64,000 nt of DNA. Origin: Sphingomonas sp. Root710 (GTDB taxonomy: Bacteria > Pseudomonadota > Alphaproteobacteria > Sphingomonadales > Sphingomonadaceae). This document shows positions 17,948 through 27,907 of this stretch, one piece after another; position 1 is the stretch's first letter; every line of letters starts with the position of its first letter. Position numbers and translations under genes: made by a program. The stretch lies in NCBI RefSeq assembly GCF_001429065.1, contig NZ_LMIB01000012.1, forward strand, positions 504,506 through 568,505. Reading direction: 5' to 3'. Under the pieces are notes generated by a model, which saw only the letters and a list, made by a program, of their open reading frames with translations, was not told the DNA's origin and ran no database searches.

Positions 17948-19412
17948 GAACGAACTTCTCCCCGGTGATGCCCCAAGCGACGGGCCCCGCCTGTTAGCCG
18001 AGGAGCAGCCGGGCGACAACGCGCCAGCGCTCAGCGTCTCCGAATTGTCGGGCGCGCTGAAGCGGAGCGTCGAGGAAGCCTTCGGCCATGTCCGCGTGCG
18101 CGGCGAGATTTCGGGCTTCAAGCGGCACAGTTCGGGCCATTGCTACCTGACGCTGAAGGATGACCGCGCCTGCATCGACGGGGTGATCTGGAAGGGTCAG
18201 GCGGCGATGATGCGCTTCCGGCCCGAGGACGGTATCGAGGTGATCGCGACCGGCAAGCTCACCACCTATCCGGGCCGCTCCAAATATCAGATCGTGATCG
18301 ACCGGATGGAGCTTGCGGGCCAGGGAGCGCTGATGGCGCTGCTCGACCAGCGCCGGCGCATGCTCGCCGCCGAAGGATTGTTCAACGAGGATCGCAAGCG
18401 CCCCCTGCCCTTCATGCCGCGCGTCATCGGCGTGGTGACGTCGCCGACTGGCGCGGTGATCCGTGACATCCTCCACCGGCTCGAGGATCGCTGCCCCACC
18501 CATGTCATCCTCTGGCCCGTCGCGGTACAGGGCGAGGGCGCGGCAGGACAGGTGGCGCGGGCGGTGCGCGGTTTCGGGGCGCTCGCCGAGGATGGCCCGG
18601 TGCCGCGCCCCGATCTGCTGATCGTCGGGCGAGGCGGTGGCTCGATCGAGGATCTCTGGGCCTTCAACGAGGAGGAGGTCGTCCGCGCGATCGCCGAATC
18701 GCCGATCCCGGTGATTTCCGCCGTTGGCCACGAAACCGACACCACCCTCGCCGACTTCGCCGCCGACCGCCGCGCGCCGACCCCAACCGCCGCCGCCGAA
18801 ATGGCGGTGCCTGTGCGCGCCGATCTGGCACATCACGTCCGCGAACTGGGCGCGCGCGCCGAAAGGCTGGCGCGGCGGTATCGCGAGCGCGCGGGCGAGC
18901 GCTTCGATGCGGTCGCCGATCGCTTCCCCGCGCTCAACAGCCTGTTCGCGGGCCAGCAGCAGCGGCTCGACGACATCGCCGAGCGGCTGCCCCGCGCGCT
19001 CGGCCAGCGCATCGCCCATGCCCGCGGCGATCTCGCGCATGCGGCGGGCGCGTTGCGGATATCGCTGCTCGACCAGAAGCTCGCGCGATCGAAGGAGCGG
19101 CTGGCGGCCGTCCGGCTTCGACCCGAACCCATCATCGCCCGCATTGCAGAAGGTCGCGGCAAGGTCGACCAGCTATGGCGGATCGCCGAGCAGCTTCACC
19201 CCGACAAACCGCTGCAACGCGGCTATGTCCGCGTCGAGAAGCGCGGCGGCGGCGTGCTGACTGAGGCCGCCGAAGCCAAGGCCGCGGGACTGCTCACGCT
19301 CCACTTCGCCGATGGCGCTGTCGATGCCCGGGTTGAGAATGGCGGCAAGCCCGCTTATGCGAAACCCAAGGGATCCGAAGAGCCCGCGCCGCGCCAGCAG
19401 GACCTCTTCTAA
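17946..19412 (+). CDS. xseA: Exodeoxyribonuclease VII large subunit
   Basis: This 488-residue catalytic subunit of the ATP-independent single-strand exonuclease contains an N-terminal OB-fold ([19 protein letters not shown], then [20 protein letters not shown]) and the exonuclease core with [20 protein letters not shown] and [26 protein letters not shown] split over about residues 215-285. A long basic coiled-coil region follows. The start at 17946 gives a short acidic leader before the OB-fold. It leads the run xseA-DUF2093-M23. XseB is not in the window. Confidence 0.96.
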   Translation: MNELLPGDAPSDGPRLLAEEQPGDNAPALSVSELSGALKRSVEEAFGHVRVRGEISGFKRHSSGHCYLTLKDDRACIDGVIWKGQAAMMRFRPEDGIEVIATGKLTTYPGRSKYQIVIDRMELAGQGALMALLDQRRRMLAAEGLFNEDRKRPLPFMPRVIGVVTSPTGAVIRDILHRLEDRCPTHVILWPVAVQGEGAAGQVARAVRGFGALAEDGPVPRPDLLIVGRGGGSIEDLWAFNEEEVVRAIAESPIPVISAVGHETDTTLADFAADRRAPTPTAAAEMAVPVRADLAHHVRELGARAERLARRYRERAGERFDAVADRFPALNSLFAGQQQRLDDIAERLPRALGQRIAHARGDLAHAAGALRISLLDQKLARSKERLAAVRLRPEPIIARIAEGRGKVDQLWRIAEQLHPDKPLQRGYVRVEKRGGGVLTEAAEAKAAGLLTLHFADGAVDARVENGGKPAYAKPKGSEEPAPRQQDLF

Positions 19413-19453
19413 CCGGGCAGCGCGATGCCCATATCGGCGGTAAGGAGCCAGAC

Positions 19454-19651
19454 ATGCTGATGAACGCCGGCCGCCCCGCCAAGCTCAACTATCTCGCCAA
19501 CGGTTTCCGCGTACTGGTGCCGGGCGATCATGTCGTCTGCGCGGTGTCGGGCCAGTCTATCGCGCTCGACGACCTGCGCTACTGGAGCGTGGCCCGGCAG
19601 GAGGCCTATGTGAGCGCGGTCGAGGCGACCAAAGCGGAGCAGAAGGCTTGA
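19454..19651 (+). CDS. DUF2093 protein
   Basis: This 65-residue protein contains AKLNYLANGFRVLVPGDHV followed by VCAVSGQSIALDDLRYWSV, the compact beta-rich pattern of the DUF2093 family. It is found next to xseA in many alphaproteobacteria, but no role is known. An AAGGAG site precedes the ATG. Its TGA overlaps the TTG start of the next gene (TTGA), so the two are translationally coupled. Confidence 0.85.
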   Translation: MLMNAGRPAKLNYLANGFRVLVPGDHVVCAVSGQSIALDDLRYWSVARQEAYVSAVEATKAEQKA

Positions 19652-20529
19652 GGGCAGCCCGGCGCGGCCCGATCGCCGCGCTCGCCACGCTGACGCTCGC
19701 GGGCTGCGCGCCAACGATCGTGCCGCCCGCACCTCCGGTGCCGCCGCCGGTCGCCGCGCGCATCGTCGACAATGCCGATTTCCAGCTATCCGGATCGATC
19801 GAGCAAGGAGGTCTCGCCATGGGCGTCGCTCCCCGCGGCACCGCGACGCTGCTGCTCGATGGGCAGCCGATCGGCCATGCCCCCGATGGCCGTTTCCTGA
19901 TCGCTTTCGACCGCGACAGTGGTCCCAATGCCCTGATCGAAGCGCGGCTCGCCGACGGCACCTTGCTGCGCCGGACGCTGACGGTGCAGCCCCGCCGCTG
20001 GCAAATCGAATCCCTGCCGACCCTGCCGCGCGGAACCACCCCGACCCCCGAGTTTCTCGCCCGCCGCAAGATCGAAACCGACCAGATCGCCGCCGCCCGC
20101 GCGATCAGCACGGGAAGCGAAGGGTGGCGGCAGCGCTTCGTCTGGCCGGTGACGGGGCGGATCAGCGGCGTGTTCGGATCGCAACGCATCTATGCCGGTG
20201 AGCCCGGCGCCTACCATTCGGGGGTCGATGTCGCCCGCCCCGCGGGGACCCCGATCGTCGCCCCCGCCGACGGCGTCGTCATCCTCGCCGCCGCCGCGCC
20301 CTTCAGCCTGGAGGGCAATCTGCTGATGATCGACCACGGGATGGGGCTGAACTCCGCCTTCCTCCATCTGTCGCGGATCGATGTCGCCGTGGGACAGGCG
20401 GTGACGCAGGGCCAGACGCTGGGCACGATCGGCATGACCGGCCGGGCGACCGGACCGCACCTCCATTGGGCGATCAAGTGGCGCGACGCGCGGATCGACC
20501 CGGCGCCGCTGGCGGGCGCGATGCCGTAA
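19648..20529 (+). CDS. M23-family peptidase lipoprotein
   Basis: This 293-residue protein starts at TTG (19648) with a lipoprotein signal ending in the lipobox LAGC (Cys at about 19), so it should be anchored in the envelope facing the periplasm. The C-terminal lysostaphin-type domain keeps the zinc ligands: HSGVD (His190, Asp194) and HLHW (His271, His273). It should cleave peptidoglycan cross-bridges or, if regulated like EnvC/NlpD, activate amidases; full zinc ligands favour an active hydrolase. It is coupled to DUF2093 and ends at a perfect terminator. Confidence 0.92.
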   Translation: MRAARRGPIAALATLTLAGCAPTIVPPAPPVPPPVAARIVDNADFQLSGSIEQGGLAMGVAPRGTATLLLDGQPIGHAPDGRFLIAFDRDSGPNALIEARLADGTLLRRTLTVQPRRWQIESLPTLPRGTTPTPEFLARRKIETDQIAAARAISTGSEGWRQRFVWPVTGRISGVFGSQRIYAGEPGAYHSGVDVARPAGTPIVAPADGVVILAAAAPFSLEGNLLMIDHGMGLNSAFLHLSRIDVAVGQAVTQGQTLGTIGMTGRATGPHLHWAIKWRDARIDPAPLAGAMP

Positions 20530-20567
20530 AAATCCTCCCTATCGCGCGGCGATAGGGAGGATCTTTT
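20528..20567. terminator. Bidirectional rho-independent terminator
   Basis: A perfect 14-bp stem (20532-20545 with 20549-20562, ATCCTCCCTATCGC) has a GCG loop. Five A's lie on the left side and CTTTT on the right, so it can end both the M23 gene and the convergent minus-strand gene. Confidence 0.92.
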
Positions 20568-21094
20568 CACATCACCCGGCGAAAGCGCACGCCGCGGCTC
20601 ACGCCTACCTGGCCGAGATAGCTGCCCATCGACGCCTTCGAGATCTTCACCTTGTCGCCGACCCGCGGCGGATAGCTGAGGCCCGAGATCGCCTCCCAGG
20701 TTCCGCCGTCATTGGCGAGCCGGATCGACCAGTTGCCCCCAGCCTGCCGCACGGATTCGACGGTGCTGGCGACCTCCTTGATCTCGTCCTTGTCGTCATC
20801 CCTGTCGCCGCTGAACAAACCGATTTTCGGCAGCGCGAAACCAAAGAGCGATCGTTTCGTTTCCCTAATCTCCTTACGGTCGACGACGACGAGGTCCTTG
20901 GTCTTCTCGGCTTCGTCGAGCGCCCGGGTCGCCGCGTCATAACAGGCGAGGCGCTGGGTGTTTTCCGTAATGGCGCGGCAGTCGATCAGCTTGGTAAACA
21001 GCTCGGGACGATTGGCCTTGCGCTCGGCGGACGCCGCCGGGGTGAACAATAGGGCTGCGGCCAAGAATATTGTAGTCACGGGCACATTGGCCAT
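20567..21094 (-). CDS. Exported protein of unknown function
   Basis: This 175-residue protein has a Sec signal peptide (TTIFLAAALLFTPAASA, cleavage after about residue 23). The mature N-terminus has a Cys pair (LIDCRAITENTQRLACYDAA), a pattern shared by many sphingomonad periplasmic proteins. The C-terminal half looks beta-rich with GDKVKISKASMGSYLGQVG. No enzyme signature is visible. It faces the TonB receptor across a 266-bp divergent gap and ends at a shared terminator. I do not know its role. Confidence 0.75.
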   Translation of the reverse strand: MANVPVTTIFLAAALLFTPAASAERKANRPELFTKLIDCRAITENTQRLACYDAATRALDEAEKTKDLVVVDRKEIRETKRSLFGFALPKIGLFSGDRDDDKDEIKEVASTVESVRQAGGNWSIRLANDGGTWEAISGLSYPPRVGDKVKISKASMGSYLGQVGVSRGVRFRRVM

Positions 21095-21360
21095 GGGCTA
21101 TCCTCCTGAGCTTGAAACAATATAACCATCTTTCGTCGCATATAAGCAACGAGATTTCGCGACTGTTGCAAAAAGGCGACATCGGCGGCGCAAGATGTCC
21201 TACGCATTAACCTCTGCTTTACAGGCTGATCGGATTTCTTGCACATCTGCGAGCATGCCTGAATGGGGCGGAGGTCGGCGTGCCAGCGCCTGCACTGTCC
21301 CGTAAAGGTTGAGCCAGGGGGGAAATTTCTCCCCGCTCACTCCAGAAAAGGGACTGGAAA

Positions 21361-24300
21361 GTGACCACTGAAACTAAAAAGACCAGCCGCTTCGGGCTGG
21401 GCTGCAGCGCAGCATCGCTCGCGCTGAGCATGGCGCTGGCCGCGCCAGCCTTCGCTCAGGCGGCCCCCGAAGCCGCTGCCGAAGCCGATGACTCCTCGGT
21501 CATCGTCGTCACCGGCAGCCGCATCGCCAACCCCAACCTGACCTCGGCATCGCCGGTCACCGCGGTCAGCTCGGCTGAAGTCAAGCTGAGCGGCAATACC
21601 CGCGTCGAAGATCTGCTGAACTCGCTGCCGCAGGTCGTCGCTGGGCAGAACGCCAACACGGCCAACGGCGCCACCGGCACCGCCACGGTCGACCTTCGCG
21701 GCCTCGGCCCGTCGCGCACTCTGGTGCTGATCAACGGCCGCCGCCTGATGACGGGCGATCCGAACACGACCAGCTCGGCCGCCGATCTCAACTTCATCCC
21801 TTCGTCGCTGATCAAGCGCGTCGACGTTCTGACCGGTGGTGCCTCGGCGACCTACGGTGCCGACGCCGTCGCCGGCGTCGTCAACTTCGTTCTCGACACC
21901 GATTTCGAAGGCTTCCGCATCGACTCCAACTATGGCGTCAACCAGCACAAGAACCGCAACAAGACCACGCCGCCGCTGCTCGACGCGCGCGCCAATGCGG
22001 GTTTCGCGGGCTTCGGCTATCCGAAGGGCAACGTCGTCGACGGCGGCAATTTCGACACGACGATCTCGTTCGGCACCAGCTTCGACGACGGCCGCGGCAA
22101 GGCGGTCGCCTATGTCGGCTATCGCAAGACCCGTCCGGTCACCCAGGATCGCCGCGATTACAGCGCCTGCACCATCCAGGTGAACGACGGCCTCGCCGGC
22201 GGCTTCACGCCGAATGCGCCGCTGCAATGCGGCGGCTCGCTGACCAACCGCACCGGCACCGCGATCTTCTACACCAACACCACCTCGTCTTCGACGGTCG
22301 GCACCTTCGGTCCCGGCGTCCTGAACAAGGGTGTCATCGATCGCTACAACTTCGCTCCGGCCAACCACTTCCAGCGCCCCGACGAGCGCTACACCGCGGG
22401 TGTCTTCGCCGATTACGAGATCAGCGAAGCCATTCATCCCTACATGGAATTCATGTTCATGGATGACCGCACCGTTGCGCAGATCGCCGAGTCGGGCGAC
22501 TTCGGCAACACGCTGACCATCAACTGCGACAACCCGCTGATGTCGGCGCAGCAGCGTGGCCTGATCTGTAACCAGAACAACCTGATCGTCGGCAACCTCG
22601 GCACCTTCCCGCTGGCGACCGGCCTGTATCAGGGCATCTTCGGCACCGCCGCTCCGGGCCCGATCAACTATGTCGATCCGACCACGGGCGCGACCTACAA
22701 CAAGGCGTTCCTGCAGCTTCTTCGCCGTAACGTCGAAGGCGGCAAGCGCATCAACGACCTCCAGCACACCCAATTCCGCACCGTGATCGGTACGCGCGGC
22801 GATCTGGGCAAGGGCTGGGCGTATGACGCCTATTATCAATATGGCCGCGTGAACTATTCGCAGGTCTATCGGAACGAGTTCTCGACCCGTCGTCTGGGCA
22901 ACGCCCTCGACGCCGTCATGGGCCCCGGCGGCACTGCCGTCTGCCGCTCGGTGCTGACCGGCGCCGATCCGAACTGCGTTCCCTATGACATCTTCAGCGG
23001 CAACATCAGCCAGGGCGCTCTCGATTATCTGAGCGCGGACGGCTTCCTGAAGGGTCAGACCTCGCAGCAGGTGCTGAGCGGTCAGCTCACCGGCGAGCTC
23101 GGTGAATATGGCTTCAAGACCCCCTGGTCCGATACCGGTGTCAGCCTCGCGCTCGGTGCCGAATATCGCAAGGACTCGCTCGAGCTGAACGCGGACAACG
23201 CCTTCTCGACCGGCGATCTGACCGGCCAGGGCGCGCCGACCAAGTCGGTCGCGGGCTCCTACAACGTCAAGGAGCTCTTCACCGAGGTCAACGTGCCGAT
23301 CGTCAAGGACGGCTTCATCTACGAACTGAGCGTCGACGGCGCCTATCGTTACTCGAAGTACAAGACCTCGAACGGCCGCGGCTTCAAGACCGACACCTGG
23401 AAGGTCGAAGGCATTTTCGCCCCGATCCGCGATGTCAGCTTCCGTGCGACCTATGCGAAGGCGGCGCGTGTTCCGAACATCCAGGAGCTGTTCGCACCGC
23501 AGATCATCGCGCTCGACGGCGTGACCGATCTTTGCGCCGGTTTCGAGATCACCGCGGCGGACACCGGCTGTCTTGCCCAGGGCCTGCGTGTCGGCCAGAC
23601 CGTCACCGCCAACCCTGCGCAGCAGTATAACGGTCTCATCGGCGGTACGCCGACCCTGAACCCGGAAAAGTCGACCACGAAGTCGTTCGGTGTCCTCGTG
23701 CAGCCGCGCGTGATCCCGAACTTCAGCCTCAGCGTCGATTATTTCGACATCAAGGTGACGGACTTCATCCAGGGCTTCGGCGCGGATGCGATCCAGGCCT
23801 CATGCGTCAACGACAACAATCTCGACGCCTGCGCGCTGATCCACCGTAACCCGGCGGGTTCGCTCTGGCTGACCCCGGACGGCTTCGTCGACGATCTTTC
23901 GTTGAACGTCGGCGGCATCCGCACCAAGGGCTACGAGATCAATGCCAACTACGCACATGACATCGGCGCAGGCCGCCTGTCGCTGCGCCTGTTCGGCACG
24001 CTGCTCGACAGCTACGAAGTCGATAACGGCCTGACCGACCTCTACGATTGTAAGGGTTATTATGGTCCGACCTGCGGCAATCCGCTGCCGAAGTGGCGTC
24101 ACACCGCGCGTGCGACCTACCAGATGGAGAACGGCATCGGCGTCTCGCTGAACTGGCGTTACCTGTCGTCGGTCAAGGTCGAATATGCGAACCCGAGCAC
24201 TTCGCTCGCCGGTCCGTTCTACGACTTCGACGCGAAGATCAAGGCGCAGAGCTACTTCGATCTCGCCTTCACGGTGGACATCGGCAACAAGTTCACCTGG

Positions 24301-24471
24301 CGGATTGGTGCCAACAACATCATGGACAAGCAGCCGCCGCTGGTCGCGTCGGGCAGTGGCAACTTCGGTGCCAGCGCCTGCGCCTCGGTCGCCTGTAACG
24401 GCAACACCTATCCGGGTACCTATGACGTGCTCGGCCGTTACCTTTACACCGGCATCACGCTCAACTTCTAA
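21361..24471 (+). CDS. TonB-dependent outer-membrane receptor
   Basis: This 1036-residue receptor starts at GTG after AAAAGGGA. It has a signal peptide (ALSMALAAPAFAQA), a TonB box near DDSSVIVVTGSRI, a plug domain (VRTEDLL-like VEDLLNSLPQV, DLRGLGPSRTLVLINGRR, GGASATYGADAVAGVVNFVL) and a long barrel ending in the aromatic GITLNF, the outer-membrane insertion signal. Several extracellular loops have Cys pairs (SACTIQ..LQCGG; NCDNPLM..LICNQ). It belongs to the large sphingomonad receptor group that imports unknown ligands. It is followed by its own terminator and a set of TPR-modification genes, which makes them its likely partners. Confidence 0.94.
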   Translation: MTTETKKTSRFGLGCSAASLALSMALAAPAFAQAAPEAAAEADDSSVIVVTGSRIANPNLTSASPVTAVSSAEVKLSGNTRVEDLLNSLPQVVAGQNANTANGATGTATVDLRGLGPSRTLVLINGRRLMTGDPNTTSSAADLNFIPSSLIKRVDVLTGGASATYGADAVAGVVNFVLDTDFEGFRIDSNYGVNQHKNRNKTTPPLLDARANAGFAGFGYPKGNVVDGGNFDTTISFGTSFDDGRGKAVAYVGYRKTRPVTQDRRDYSACTIQVNDGLAGGFTPNAPLQCGGSLTNRTGTAIFYTNTTSSSTVGTFGPGVLNKGVIDRYNFAPANHFQRPDERYTAGVFADYEISEAIHPYMEFMFMDDRTVAQIAESGDFGNTLTINCDNPLMSAQQRGLICNQNNLIVGNLGTFPLATGLYQGIFGTAAPGPINYVDPTTGATYNKAFLQLLRRNVEGGKRINDLQHTQFRTVIGTRGDLGKGWAYDAYYQYGRVNYSQVYRNEFSTRRLGNALDAVMGPGGTAVCRSVLTGADPNCVPYDIFSGNISQGALDYLSADGFLKGQTSQQVLSGQLTGELGEYGFKTPWSDTGVSLALGAEYRKDSLELNADNAFSTGDLTGQGAPTKSVAGSYNVKELFTEVNVPIVKDGFIYELSVDGAYRYSKYKTSNGRGFKTDTWKVEGIFAPIRDVSFRATYAKAARVPNIQELFAPQIIALDGVTDLCAGFEITAADTGCLAQGLRVGQTVTANPAQQYNGLIGGTPTLNPEKSTTKSFGVLVQPRVIPNFSLSVDYFDIKVTDFIQGFGADAIQASCVNDNNLDACALIHRNPAGSLWLTPDGFVDDLSLNVGGIRTKGYEINANYAHDIGAGRLSLRLFGTLLDSYEVDNGLTDLYDCKGYYGPTCGNPLPKWRHTARATYQMENGIGVSLNWRYLSSVKVEYANPSTSLAGPFYDFDAKIKAQSYFDLAFTVDIGNKFTWRIGANNIMDKQPPLVASGSGNFGASACASVACNGNTYPGTYDVLGRYLYTGITLNF

Positions 24472-24496
24472 TCAGGTTGGCATCTGCCTGAACATC

Positions 24497-24531
24497 GACG
24501 GCGGCTTCTCCGGAAGCCGCCGTCTTTTTTT
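24497..24531 (+). terminator. Rho-independent terminator of the TonB receptor gene
   Basis: A perfect 12-bp stem (GACGGCGGCTTC, 24497-24508, with 24513-24524) has a TCCG loop and a run of seven T's. It separates the receptor transcript from the TPR genes. Confidence 0.95.
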
Positions 24532-24606
24532 GAGCGCGGCGCATCGTCTTGCCGTGGCCGAACCTTCCGATAGATTGCCCGAAACAAGAGGCTCGATAAC
24601 CACATC

Positions 24607-26640
24607 ATGTCCGAACCCACATCGCCGCAACTATTGGGGCAGATCGCCGCTCTTGCGCGCAACGGCCGCCTCGATGAAGCCGCGGCGCTCGCCGGGACCG
24701 CCTGGACGGAGAGGCAGGACCCGATGCTCGCCGCGCTCGCCGGCGCGGTCGACTTTCATCGCGGCGCCTTCCAGCAGGCGGCGGCCTATCTTCGCGTTGC
24801 GCATAAGGCGAAACCCGCCGACATAACCGTGCGCGCCAATCTCGCCGACGCGCTTTATCGCATCGGGCAGGGCGCCGAGGTTTTGGCCTTGTGCGACGAC
24901 GCCAGCATGCGCGCCGATCCCAGTCTGCGTCTCGCCCGGCTGGCCGGCCATTATCACCAGGAGGCCGGCGACTATGACGCAGCCGCCACCTGCTATCGCT
25001 TGATAGCGGATCGTGCGCCCGACGACTGGGGGGCGCTCAACAATCTCGGCAATGCGCTCAACGCGAGCGGCCGCCGCGAAGAGGCGCTCGACATGCTGCG
25101 CAAGGCGCGCGATCTCGCGCCCGATTCTGCGCCGATCCTGCTCAATCTCGGCAATACCTTGATGGAGGCCGGGCTGGGCGACGAGGCCGAAGCGGTGTTC
25201 CACAGCGCCGCCACCCAATTCCCCGATGATCCGAAACCGCATCAGGCGCTTTACAATCTCTACAGCGCCGCCGGACTGGAAGATGCGGCGTTCGATGCGA
25301 TCTCTGACGCGGTCGAGCGCGCACCCGGCGATGCCGAACTGATTTCGAACCGCGGCCAGGAAGCCGCGCGACGCAACCAATATGACGTCGCCGAAGCGAG
25401 CTTCGAGGCAGCGCTGGCGCTCAAGCCAGGGCTCGCACAGTCGCTCGTGGGCCTCGCCTCACTCTATGAGCGGGTCAACCGCGAGGCCGAGCTCGACCCG
25501 CTTTACCTCCGTGCCCAGGGCGAACAGGCCGACGCCCAGACGCTGTCGTTCATCGAGGCCCTGCGCTTCAAGCGCGCTGGCCAGTTCGAGGAAGCGTATG
25601 ATGCGCTCGAAAAGGCCGGCGACGTCATCGTCGCGGGCAGGATGTTCCATCTGCGCGGCACCGTGCTCGACCGGCTCGGCCGCTATGACGAGGCCTTCGC
25701 CAGCTTCACCGCGATGAACGAGCATTGGCAAAATGATCCGTCGCGTCCCCGCGACAGAGCGCGCGACTATCGCGATGCGATGACGAAGGCCGACGCCCTG
25801 CTGTCGCCCGACTGGCTCGCGAGTTGGAGCTCACCACCACGGGCCGACCCCCGCCGCACCCCGGTCTTCATCGTCGGCTTCCCGCGCTCGGGCACGACCC
25901 TGCTCGACACGATGCTGATGGCCGATCCTTCGGTGCTCGTGCTCGAGGAGGAGCCCTTCCTCGTCGAGGCTGAGAATGAACTGGGCGGGATCGAGGCGCT
26001 GCCAGGTGCGGGCACCGAGGCAATCGCCGCCGCACGTGATGGCTATTTTGCGAAGATCGAGGCGCTGGCCGGACCGGTCGGCGACAGGCTGGTGGTCGAC
26101 AAGCATCCGATGCATCTCAACAAGGTCGCGATTGCCCGGCGGCTGTTTCCCGACGCCCGCTTCATCCTCGCGTTGCGCCATCCCGCCGACGTGCTGCTGA
26201 GCTGCGCCATCACCAATTTCCGCATCAACAACGCAATGGCGAACTTCCTCGATCTTGGCGACGCGGCGACGCTCTATGACCTCACCTTCCGCCATTGGGG
26301 CAAGGCGCGCGCCCTGTTCGACGCGCCGGTCCATGAGGTCGTCTATGAAAGGCTGGTGCTCGATCCGGCGCGCGAGCTACGGCCGCTGTTCGCCTGGCTC
26401 GGCCTCGCATGGCCCGACGACGGCGTCGATCACCAGCAGGCCGCGCGGGCGCGGGGCGCCGTCAGCACCGCCAGCTATTCACAGGTGACCGAGCCGATCT
26501 ATTCGCGCTCGTCAGGACGCTGGACGCGCTATCGCAAGCATCTCGAACCGATCTTGCCGGTGCTGGCGCCATGGGTCGATCGTTTCGGATATGCATTGGA
26601 CGATGGCCGCATCCCCGGCTGGCCGGCCGACGCGGGCTGA
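24607..26640 (+). CDS. TPR-repeat sulfotransferase
   Basis: This 677-residue protein has an N-terminal array of TPR helices (about 1-400, e.g. WGALNNLGNALNASGRREEA) and a C-terminal sulfotransferase domain. The 5'-phosphosulfate loop is GFPRSGTTLLD at 424-434, and the 3'-phosphate site is ILALRHPADVLLS near 520, so it should use PAPS as donor. The TPR part probably grips a protein or peptide substrate, as in bacterial tyrosine-sulfating enzymes; the acceptor is unknown. No signal peptide is seen, so it acts in the cytosol. It overlaps the next gene by one base. Confidence 0.93.
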   Translation: MSEPTSPQLLGQIAALARNGRLDEAAALAGTAWTERQDPMLAALAGAVDFHRGAFQQAAAYLRVAHKAKPADITVRANLADALYRIGQGAEVLALCDDASMRADPSLRLARLAGHYHQEAGDYDAAATCYRLIADRAPDDWGALNNLGNALNASGRREEALDMLRKARDLAPDSAPILLNLGNTLMEAGLGDEAEAVFHSAATQFPDDPKPHQALYNLYSAAGLEDAAFDAISDAVERAPGDAELISNRGQEAARRNQYDVAEASFEAALALKPGLAQSLVGLASLYERVNREAELDPLYLRAQGEQADAQTLSFIEALRFKRAGQFEEAYDALEKAGDVIVAGRMFHLRGTVLDRLGRYDEAFASFTAMNEHWQNDPSRPRDRARDYRDAMTKADALLSPDWLASWSSPPRADPRRTPVFIVGFPRSGTTLLDTMLMADPSVLVLEEEPFLVEAENELGGIEALPGAGTEAIAAARDGYFAKIEALAGPVGDRLVVDKHPMHLNKVAIARRLFPDARFILALRHPADVLLSCAITNFRINNAMANFLDLGDAATLYDLTFRHWGKARALFDAPVHEVVYERLVLDPARELRPLFAWLGLAWPDDGVDHQQAARARGAVSTASYSQVTEPIYSRSSGRWTRYRKHLEPILPVLAPWVDRFGYALDDGRIPGWPADAG

Positions 26641-27797
26641 TGGCGGCGCCCGATCCCGCGCGCATTGCCGAAGCCGACGCGCTGGTGCGTCAGGGCGACG
26701 TTGCGCGGGCCGCGGCGCTGCTTGAAGCCACGCTCGAGGGCAGCGACGCCGATGCCCCGCTCTGGCTGAGGCTGGCGGGCCTGCGCCGCGCGCTCGGCCA
26801 GCCGCGCCGTTCGCTCGATGCGGTCCATCGCGCGCTCACCCTCGCCCCCCTCGATTTCATGGCGCTGGCGATGCGCGCCAGCCTGCTCGAGCGAATGGGC
26901 GATGCCGAGGCAGGCCGCGCCTGGGACCATGCGCTGGTGCAGAAGCCCGAAGGCGACTTGCCGCCGGTACTGACGCAGATGATCGCGGCGGGCGAACAGG
27001 TGCGGGACGCGTGGATCGCTGAACGTTCCGAAGCACTGACCGAAGCCGCCCGGCGCGAAGCAAGCGATGCGGATGCCGACGAGCGGGCCAAGCTCGATCG
27101 CTTCCGGACCAACATATTGCGCAGGACGAAAGTCTATCGCTCGGAACCGATATATTATCATTATCCGGGCCTGTCGGAGCGCGAATATCATCCGCGCCAC
27201 CGCTTCCCATGGATCGCCGAACTCGAGGCCGCGACGGCCGAAATTCGCGCCGAGATGGAAGCGCTGCTGCGATCCGAACGCGCCGAGCTGGTCCCCTATC
27301 TCCAATATTCCGACCATGAGCCGATCGGCCAGATGGCCAATCTCAACCGCAACCGGGACTGGACCGCGATCCATCTGCTGCGCGGCGGCAAGCGAATCGA
27401 CGCCAATGCCGATATGTGCCCCCGCACGATGGCGTTGCTCGACCGGATCGATCAGCCTGCGATCACCGGGGCCTCGCCCACCGCGATGTTCTCGCTGCTT
27501 GCGCCCCACACCACCATTCCGCCGCATAATGGCGTCAACAACAGCCGGCTGCTCTGCCATCTGCCACTGGTCGTTCCCGAAGGCTGCTGGTTCCGTGTGG
27601 GTGCCGAGACCCGGCCCTGGCGCGAAGGCGAGGCGCTGATCTTCGACGACACGATAGAGCATGAGGCAAGCAACCCCACCGATCATCTGCGCGTCGTGAT
27701 GATCTTCGATCTGTGGCACCCCGACCTGAGCGCCGTCGAGCGCCGCGCCATAGCGGGGATGATCGGAGCCGATGGCGGTGCGCCTATGGAAGGCTGA
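26640..27797 (+). CDS. TPR-linked aspartyl/asparaginyl beta-hydroxylase
   Basis: This 385-residue protein has a short TPR-like helical region (about 1-130) and a C-terminal Asp/Asn beta-hydroxylase domain, a 2-oxoglutarate/Fe(II) oxygenase. The two iron ligands of this family (no Asp ligand) can be matched to His296 in IPPHNGVNNSRLLCH and His341 in FDDTIEHEASN. Lipid A hydroxylases (LpxO) share the fold, but the TPR part suggests a protein substrate. The ATG overlaps the sulfotransferase stop (TGATG at 26638-26642), so both are coupled. Confidence 0.92.
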   Translation: MAAPDPARIAEADALVRQGDVARAAALLEATLEGSDADAPLWLRLAGLRRALGQPRRSLDAVHRALTLAPLDFMALAMRASLLERMGDAEAGRAWDHALVQKPEGDLPPVLTQMIAAGEQVRDAWIAERSEALTEAARREASDADADERAKLDRFRTNILRRTKVYRSEPIYYHYPGLSEREYHPRHRFPWIAELEAATAEIRAEMEALLRSERAELVPYLQYSDHEPIGQMANLNRNRDWTAIHLLRGGKRIDANADMCPRTMALLDRIDQPAITGASPTAMFSLLAPHTTIPPHNGVNNSRLLCHLPLVVPEGCWFRVGAETRPWREGEALIFDDTIEHEASNPTDHLRVVMIFDLWHPDLSAVERRAIAGMIGADGGAPMEG

Positions 27798-27907
27798 ACG
27801 ATAAGAAGGACTTGCTTGCCGGCCCGGACTGATCGAAACTTTCCGCATCAGCCGCCGAATCCGGCGGGCCGACGACAGATGACCATTTGACCCAAGAGGA
27901 TGATTCC

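Noticed and set aside
27887-27907. TTG at 27887 as the start of the small secreted protein
   Set aside because: It would place seven acidic residues before the signal peptide and lies in front of the AAGAGG ribosome site that serves the ATG at 27908.
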